DNA from: Clostridiales bacterium
GTDB taxonomy: Bacteria > Bacillota > Clostridia > Lachnospirales > Lachnospiraceae
Direction: 5' to 3'
Assembly (NCBI GenBank): GCA_019423795.1
Contig: JAHZAT010000084.1
Coordinates: 1 to 17,550, forward strand
Length of the DNA: 17,550 nucleotides
Positions 14,434 through 17,550 of this stretch are shown here, one piece after another. The translations under genes and the position numbers were made by a program. Within the stretch, counting starts at the first letter, position 1; every line of letters starts with the position of its first letter. The notes under the pieces were generated by a model. It saw nothing but the letters and a program-made list of their open reading frames with translations. It was not told the origin of the DNA and ran no database searches.

Positions 14434-15921
14434 ATGTTACCTGTTAACTGTGGCAGTCATGCTGACTACCAAGATTTTGTTGTTACTCATCTTTGTAAAT
14501 ATTATCCTGATCCTGATGCTCTTGCTCGTTCCACATGGGATATCATTGAGCGGTTTTGGAATCTCGATCTATCTTTTACCGATACTTTTATGGCTGATAA
14601 ATATTCTAAATTCGGACCAGCTCCACGAACTCCTTCTTGTATGCAGCGTTCTTACCTTCTTTCCATTGACTTTAAAGTTACTTCTTTAACGGAGTGGGCT
14701 GCCCAGCTTAAAATGAATCCACTTTATGCGATCCTTAGCGGATTTGAAGTAGGTAACACTCCCGGTGTTGGTACTTTTTATGATTTTTTTAACCGCTTAT
14801 GGGACTCTGATAATGATCATATGTCACCACATATCCATCCACTGAAGACTAAGGTTAAAAAGCCTAAAACAAACGGTACAAAAGCTGATCCCGTGGAAAA
14901 AGTTACAGTTGCCGATCTTCTTCCGACCTTGGAGGAAACAGATTTTAAACTTGATGAACAGCCTTATGCTTCTCTCTTTCAGATCTATCAGAAAGAATTC
15001 CTCGATGTTTCCGTTTCCCAAGGACTTATCCATGCCGATTCCCTGGCATTAGCAGGTGATGGCACTCCTGTTGTTACTTCTCACAGGGAACGCAAAAAGC
15101 GTATCTGTAACTGCAAAGAAAATGGCATCTCTAACTGCAGATGTGACCGTTACTTTTCCCAGCCCGATTGTGACATCAGATGGGATTCCTCACGGAACTG
15201 TTTTTATCACGGATACGACCTGTATATGCTTGTTGATTCACAAAGCGACCTGCCTGTATCCCCTCATTTTTCCTGTGCTTCAAAACATGATTCCCACGGA
15301 TTCCTGCACACTTTTTTCAGAATGAGATCCTTTCTTCCGGATTATACAGTCTCCAAAGTGCTTTTAGATTCTGCCCATGATGCCATGCCCTATTATCAAT
15401 ACTTTCAACGTGAAAATATAACACCTTTTATCGATCTGAATGGAAAAGGTGGAAGACCACCCGTTTATAAAAATGACTTTACGATCGATGAAGACGGTGT
15501 TCCCGTCTGTCCTTCCGGACATCGTATGCGTCGGGATGGTGTTGAAGTTGCGAAAGACAGGATGAAATTCAGATGTCCAAAGATCAGTCGTAAAAACGGC
15601 TGCATTTCCTGTACTTGTGAAACTCCATGTTCTGATGCCAAGTACGGACGTACGGTTCATTTGGTCATGAAAGATAATCCAAGATTATTTAACAATCCGC
15701 CAAGAAGCAGTAAGGAATGGAAACTGGAATATAATGCAAGAACTTCTGCTGAACGTTCGAATAAACGTGAGAAATTAGATTTTAAATTAGAAGACGGCAG
15801 ACACCGCTCAACTAAGATGTGGTACTGCCGCCTCTATCACATCCTGATGTTACAGCATCTGGATGCACGGGATCTGCCTTCGGAACCCACACTGAAAAAA
15901 ATGATTCTACAAACAGCATGA
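14434..15921 (+). CDS. DDE-type IS transposase
   Basis: 495 aa from the ATG at 14434, which follows GGAGGG; the longer frame from 14362 has no ribosome site. The probable catalytic triad is D209 (LAGDGTPV), D312 (VLLDSAHDA) and E440 (SAERSNKREKLDF), in the order and spacing of IS4-superfamily transposases with an insertion between the second and third residue. Two cysteine clusters (CNCKENGISNCRC near 225-237, and CPKISRKNGCISCTC near 381-395) suggest zinc binding. The N-terminal 200 residues are a DNA-binding region of a kind I cannot name. The gene seems intact. A 6-bp hairpin (15906-15930) overlaps the stop codon. Confidence 0.88.
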   Translation: MLPVNCGSHADYQDFVVTHLCKYYPDPDALARSTWDIIERFWNLDLSFTDTFMADKYSKFGPAPRTPSCMQRSYLLSIDFKVTSLTEWAAQLKMNPLYAILSGFEVGNTPGVGTFYDFFNRLWDSDNDHMSPHIHPLKTKVKKPKTNGTKADPVEKVTVADLLPTLEETDFKLDEQPYASLFQIYQKEFLDVSVSQGLIHADSLALAGDGTPVVTSHRERKKRICNCKENGISNCRCDRYFSQPDCDIRWDSSRNCFYHGYDLYMLVDSQSDLPVSPHFSCASKHDSHGFLHTFFRMRSFLPDYTVSKVLLDSAHDAMPYYQYFQRENITPFIDLNGKGGRPPVYKNDFTIDEDGVPVCPSGHRMRRDGVEVAKDRMKFRCPKISRKNGCISCTCETPCSDAKYGRTVHLVMKDNPRLFNNPPRSSKEWKLEYNARTSAERSNKREKLDFKLEDGRHRSTKMWYCRLYHILMLQHLDARDLPSEPTLKKMILQTA

Positions 15922-16057
15922 TCCTGTAGATTATTATATCTCATTTTTTGAAACATAGCGACAGTTATGTTTATTTCTTATGCTTATTTTTACGTTCACG
16001 AATAATATTTATTTTTCAAAGTACAGTACCAGTATTTCTCTGGTATGATCACTCAAA

Positions 16058-16069
16058 ATTCCGAGAGAT
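16058..16069 (-). repeat. Right terminal inverted repeat of the DDE element
   Basis: ATTCCGAGAGAT is the exact complement of the left end. Just inside it, TACCAG/CTGGTA (about 16027-16045) forms a small hairpin. Confidence 0.65.
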
Positions 16070-16111
16070 CATTTTACTTTTAATTGCTTTTTATTTTATG
16101 TTATACTTTTT

Positions 16112-16200
16112 TATATCCATATAATACTTATCCTTTTGAAAGGATTTTGGTTGGTCGCCATTCGTGTTATATGGATTTTTTCTAAATCATAAGCATCACC
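16112..16200. repeat. Duplicated 89-91-bp block, copy 1
   Basis: This block recurs at 17155-17245 with few differences, all in a short middle stretch near 16135-16150. It holds 10-bp arms ATCCATATAA (16115-16124) and TTATATGGAT 42 bases apart, followed on the plus strand by T6. Copy 1 also has a 7-bp inner hairpin, ATCCTTT/AAAGGAT. Read on the minus strand it carries the same short coding-like tail (AYDLEKIHITRMATNQ) as copy 2, where it ends a broken BlaI-like gene. It may be the tail of a lost blaI copy or a structured plus-strand terminator. Confidence 0.7.
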
Positions 16201-16280
16201 TGATTTTTCTAAATACAAGAATTTAAAACGGCGTGAACTCTTATAAAATATGGAATGAGAAAATATCATGTTGACAGAAA

Positions 16281-16451
16281 TCATTTTCTTTTCAAATTAT
16301 CTAAAAGAGCTACAACACTTGAAATAATAACAATGGGTATTATCATTTCTTTTGTTATAAATCCTGTTAAAACTCCCACTCCATTTATAATAATATTCAC
16401 AATTATACATCTACACATCCATCGAAAAATCCAATGTTTTTTCTCTTCCAT
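16281..16451 (-). CDS. Small membrane protein (56 aa) behind the secreted protein gene
   Basis: I found this frame by hand. It begins at the ATG at 16449-16451 with AAAGGAG upstream and encodes 56 residues: a charged, aromatic start (MEEKKHWIFRWMCRC), hydrophobic segments at about 16-31 and 36-50 (MIIPIVIISSVVALL), and a basic end (LKRK). It starts 15 bp after the stop of the 210-aa secreted protein gene, so the two are surely co-transcribed. The C-terminal part is repeated as a fragment at 17415-17471, which supports a real gene family. An immunity or secretion-helper role is inferred only from position and size. Confidence 0.65.
   Translation of the reverse strand: MEEKKHWIFRWMCRCIIVNIIINGVGVLTGFITKEMIIPIVIISSVVALLDNLKRK
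16304..16347. repeat. Duplicated 44-bp block, copy 1
   Basis: This block matches 17429-17472 at 41 of 44 positions; all three differences are A/G on the plus strand. In the coding frame of the 56-aa protein they change one residue (V to A), and the other two are silent. Confidence 0.85.
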
Positions 16452-16466
16452 ATTTTCTTTTCTCCT

Positions 16467-17099
16467 TTACCAAGTTAAAATAGAACTTTTTTTCGTTTGA
16501 GTTTTATTCTGTCCTGATGTAAATTTTTTATTTTTACTCGTTGTCATCTTTCTTTTCAATTCATATTGTGGTATTGCATTTCCATTTTTATCAAATTTCG
16601 TAGGTCCTACGATTCGATAATAATATAAATATCTAAAATACACATTACATTCATCTGAATTTACAAAATAATATGTTACATATGCAGAAACAGCAGCCCC
16701 TACTATTATTTGCGGGCTTGGTATTTTAGTTGTCAGCCAACTAGTCATAGCTGATGCAAATGCATTTTTAGTTGCTTTTTTAAATTTTTTGCTAGAATAT
16801 ACAGAATAATTTTTTAAAGGATACCATTCCGTTGGATATTTCTTTGATTTCAGCAAAATTTGATTTGCTTCATTTATTGTATTTTGACTTGTATTCTTTA
16901 ATTTTATATTTCCATTTTCATCTGAAACCACCTGTATATCTTCTTTTTTTAACAATTCCTGCTCTTCGTCTGAAATTACTTGTGTTGCTTTATTTTCTTG
17001 CTTTTTGCTGTCTCCTTGCTTTTCACTTGCTTGTATAGGAACAGCCGTAATTCCCATTATTGCTACCATCAAAATAACAACTACTTTTATTTTTATCAT
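16467..17099 (-). CDS. Secreted protein of unknown function, bacteriocin-like layout
   Basis: 210 aa. Residues 1-24 are a signal peptide (hydrophobic core VVVILMVAIMGITAV, cut after IQA). Residues 25-85 are polar and charged (EKQGDSKKQENK), like a pro-region. Then follow a Lys-rich helix (SKKFKKATKNAFASAM, 102-118), a hydrophobic Gly/Ala block (IIVGAAVSAYVTYYF, 131-145), a tyrosine-rich stretch (VYFRYLYYYRI, 153-163) with one Cys at 151, and a basic tail. This pro-peptide plus amphipathic and hydrophobic core recalls secreted antimicrobial proteins, but no family is recognised. AGGAG lies 12 bases before the ATG. The 56-aa membrane protein follows in the same transcript. A duplicated block with a dyad ends about 55 bp upstream. 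Confidence 0.65.
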   Translation of the reverse strand: MIKIKVVVILMVAIMGITAVPIQASEKQGDSKKQENKATQVISDEEQELLKKEDIQVVSDENGNIKLKNTSQNTINEANQILLKSKKYPTEWYPLKNYSVYSSKKFKKATKNAFASAMTSWLTTKIPSPQIIVGAAVSAYVTYYFVNSDECNVYFRYLYYYRIVGPTKFDKNGNAIPQYELKRKMTTSKNKKFTSGQNKTQTKKSSILTW

Positions 17100-17154
17100 A
17101 TTGTTTTTTTTCTCCTAATTTATCTTACATATTTTTAAATTATGGTGTATTAGA

Positions 17155-17245
17155 TATATCCATATAATACTTATCCTTTTAAAAGACTTTCTTGGTTGGT
17201 CGCCATTCGTGTTATATGGATTTTTTCTAAATCATAAGCATCACC
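17155..17245. repeat. Duplicated 89-91-bp block, copy 2
   Basis: Second copy of the block at 16112-16200, with the same 10-bp arms (44 bases apart here) and T6 on the plus-strand side. The inner hairpin of copy 1 is damaged. It lies between the broken BlaI-like gene and the 210-aa protein gene. Confidence 0.7.
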
Positions 17246-17403
17246 GCCCTTAAATAAATAATTCGTTACCTCTGACCCATATGATATTCTTTCCCTATAT
17301 TCCTCTTTATTTCTTCCACCAGCTCCTGTATTGTTACTCTGCCCTGTCTCTTTTCAATATTCCAAATAGCTTTCATTACGATTGCGTTTAATCTTTGATG
17401 CAT
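17171..17403 (-). pseudogene. Broken BlaI-like repressor gene
   Basis: From an ATG at 17401-17403 the frame reads 45 codons with a BlaI-like helix-turn-helix (LNAIVMKAIWN, then VTIQELVEEIKRNIGKEY) and stops. One frame over, the sequence continues with SEVTNYLFKGGDAYDLEKIH to a stop at 17171-17173, where an intact BlaI has its second half (compare YKRTSIRGYLF in the intact repressor). One missing base would join the halves. The second half is short and lacks the dimer region, so the gene seems both frameshifted and truncated. No good ribosome site is seen. Confidence 0.5.
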
Positions 17404-17414
17404 TGTGTCATATT

Positions 17415-17471
17415 TTAATGAACTAAGGAAAGGGCTGCAACACTTGAAATGATAACAATGGGTATTATCAT
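17415..17471 (-). pseudogene. C-terminal fragment of a second copy of the 56-aa membrane protein gene
   Basis: An 18-codon frame encodes MIIPIVIISSVAALSLVH, almost the same as residues 36-50 of the 56-aa protein, then diverges to a stop. The upstream part of the gene is missing. It lies directly upstream of the broken BlaI-like gene. Confidence 0.6.
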
Positions 17472-17472
17472 T
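17429..17472. repeat. Duplicated 44-bp block, copy 2
   Basis: Matches 16304-16347 at 41 of 44 positions, 1,125 bp away in the same orientation. The remaining 78 bases to the window edge are AT-rich, with no feature I can support. Confidence 0.85.
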
Positions 17473-17550
17473 ATGTTCTATTTTTAGGTTACTTTTATTT
17501 TAACATTGTTTTGTACTTAACACAATATATTTACAGGTTATTTTTTTCAA

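Larger units (their letters stand above)
14277..16069 (+). mobile_element. DDE-type insertion sequence between blaI and the 56-aa gene region
   Basis: About 1.79 kb, bounded by a perfect 12-bp inverted repeat (ATCTCTCGGAAT at 14277-14288, its complement at 16058-16069), with weaker similarity continuing inward (CCAG...AAAT). One transposase gene lies inside, with about 150 bp of non-coding sequence on each side. No target duplication longer than AT is visible. The family is uncertain: IS1182-like or an unclassified IS. Confidence 0.7.

Noticed and set aside
16112..17475. CRISPR-like array from the repeated blocks
   Set aside because: Only two copies of each block, about 1 kb apart, with genes between; no regular spacers.

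Overview
The window looks like low-GC Firmicutes DNA, most likely a gut Lachnospiraceae-type Clostridium. The reasons are AT-rich sequence, strong AGGAGG-type ribosome sites, consensus sigma-A promoters, and gene families typical of that group (rhodanese-fused ThiF, AzlCD, TcdA, Rpn, BlaI/M56 pairs). Species cannot be fixed from the sequence. Almost every chromosomal gene is on the minus strand; the only plus-strand genes are the two IS transposases.

Housekeeping half (1-8242, read right to left). A consensus promoter at 7213-7241 drives tcdA-azlC-azlD-cystathionine synthase/lyase through a leader that contains a terminator-like hairpin. Downstream lie a 16-codon scar of a PTS permease gene, a hairpin, and a Cof-type HAD phosphatase. 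A second consensus promoter at 2976-3004 drives cysK and a rhodanese-ThiF fusion, ending in a terminator at 732-761. The left edge holds the N-terminal part of a BglG/PRD-type regulator. An Rpn-family nuclease (7289-8242) separates this half from the accessory half. The common theme is sulfur amino acid metabolism: CysK makes cysteine, the PLP enzyme handles cystathionine or methionine, and ThiF/rhodanese handles persulfide sulfur.

Accessory half (8365-17550). This is a worn island of secreted and membrane proteins, invaded by two insertion sequences. From right to left it holds: a broken copy of a small membrane gene; a broken BlaI-like gene; a 210-aa secreted protein with a 56-aa membrane protein directly behind it; a 1.8-kb DDE insertion sequence; an intact BlaI repressor, an M56/BlaR1 sensor protease and a 151-aa secreted protein; an IS110 element with a structured leader that fits a bridge RNA; and then a frameshifted secreted peptide gene, a 68-aa two-helix membrane protein and a 346-aa anchored propeller-like protein. 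The extracellular end of the M56 sensor and the 151-aa secreted protein appear to share a domain. Two blocks (about 90 bp and 44 bp) occur twice around the 210-aa/56-aa pair, pointing to local duplication.

My reading, which is inference, is that the right half is a BlaI/BlaR1-like controlled secreted-peptide system (antimicrobial, immunity or surface signalling) that is expanding and decaying by duplication and IS insertion. No tRNA, rRNA or CRISPR array was seen.
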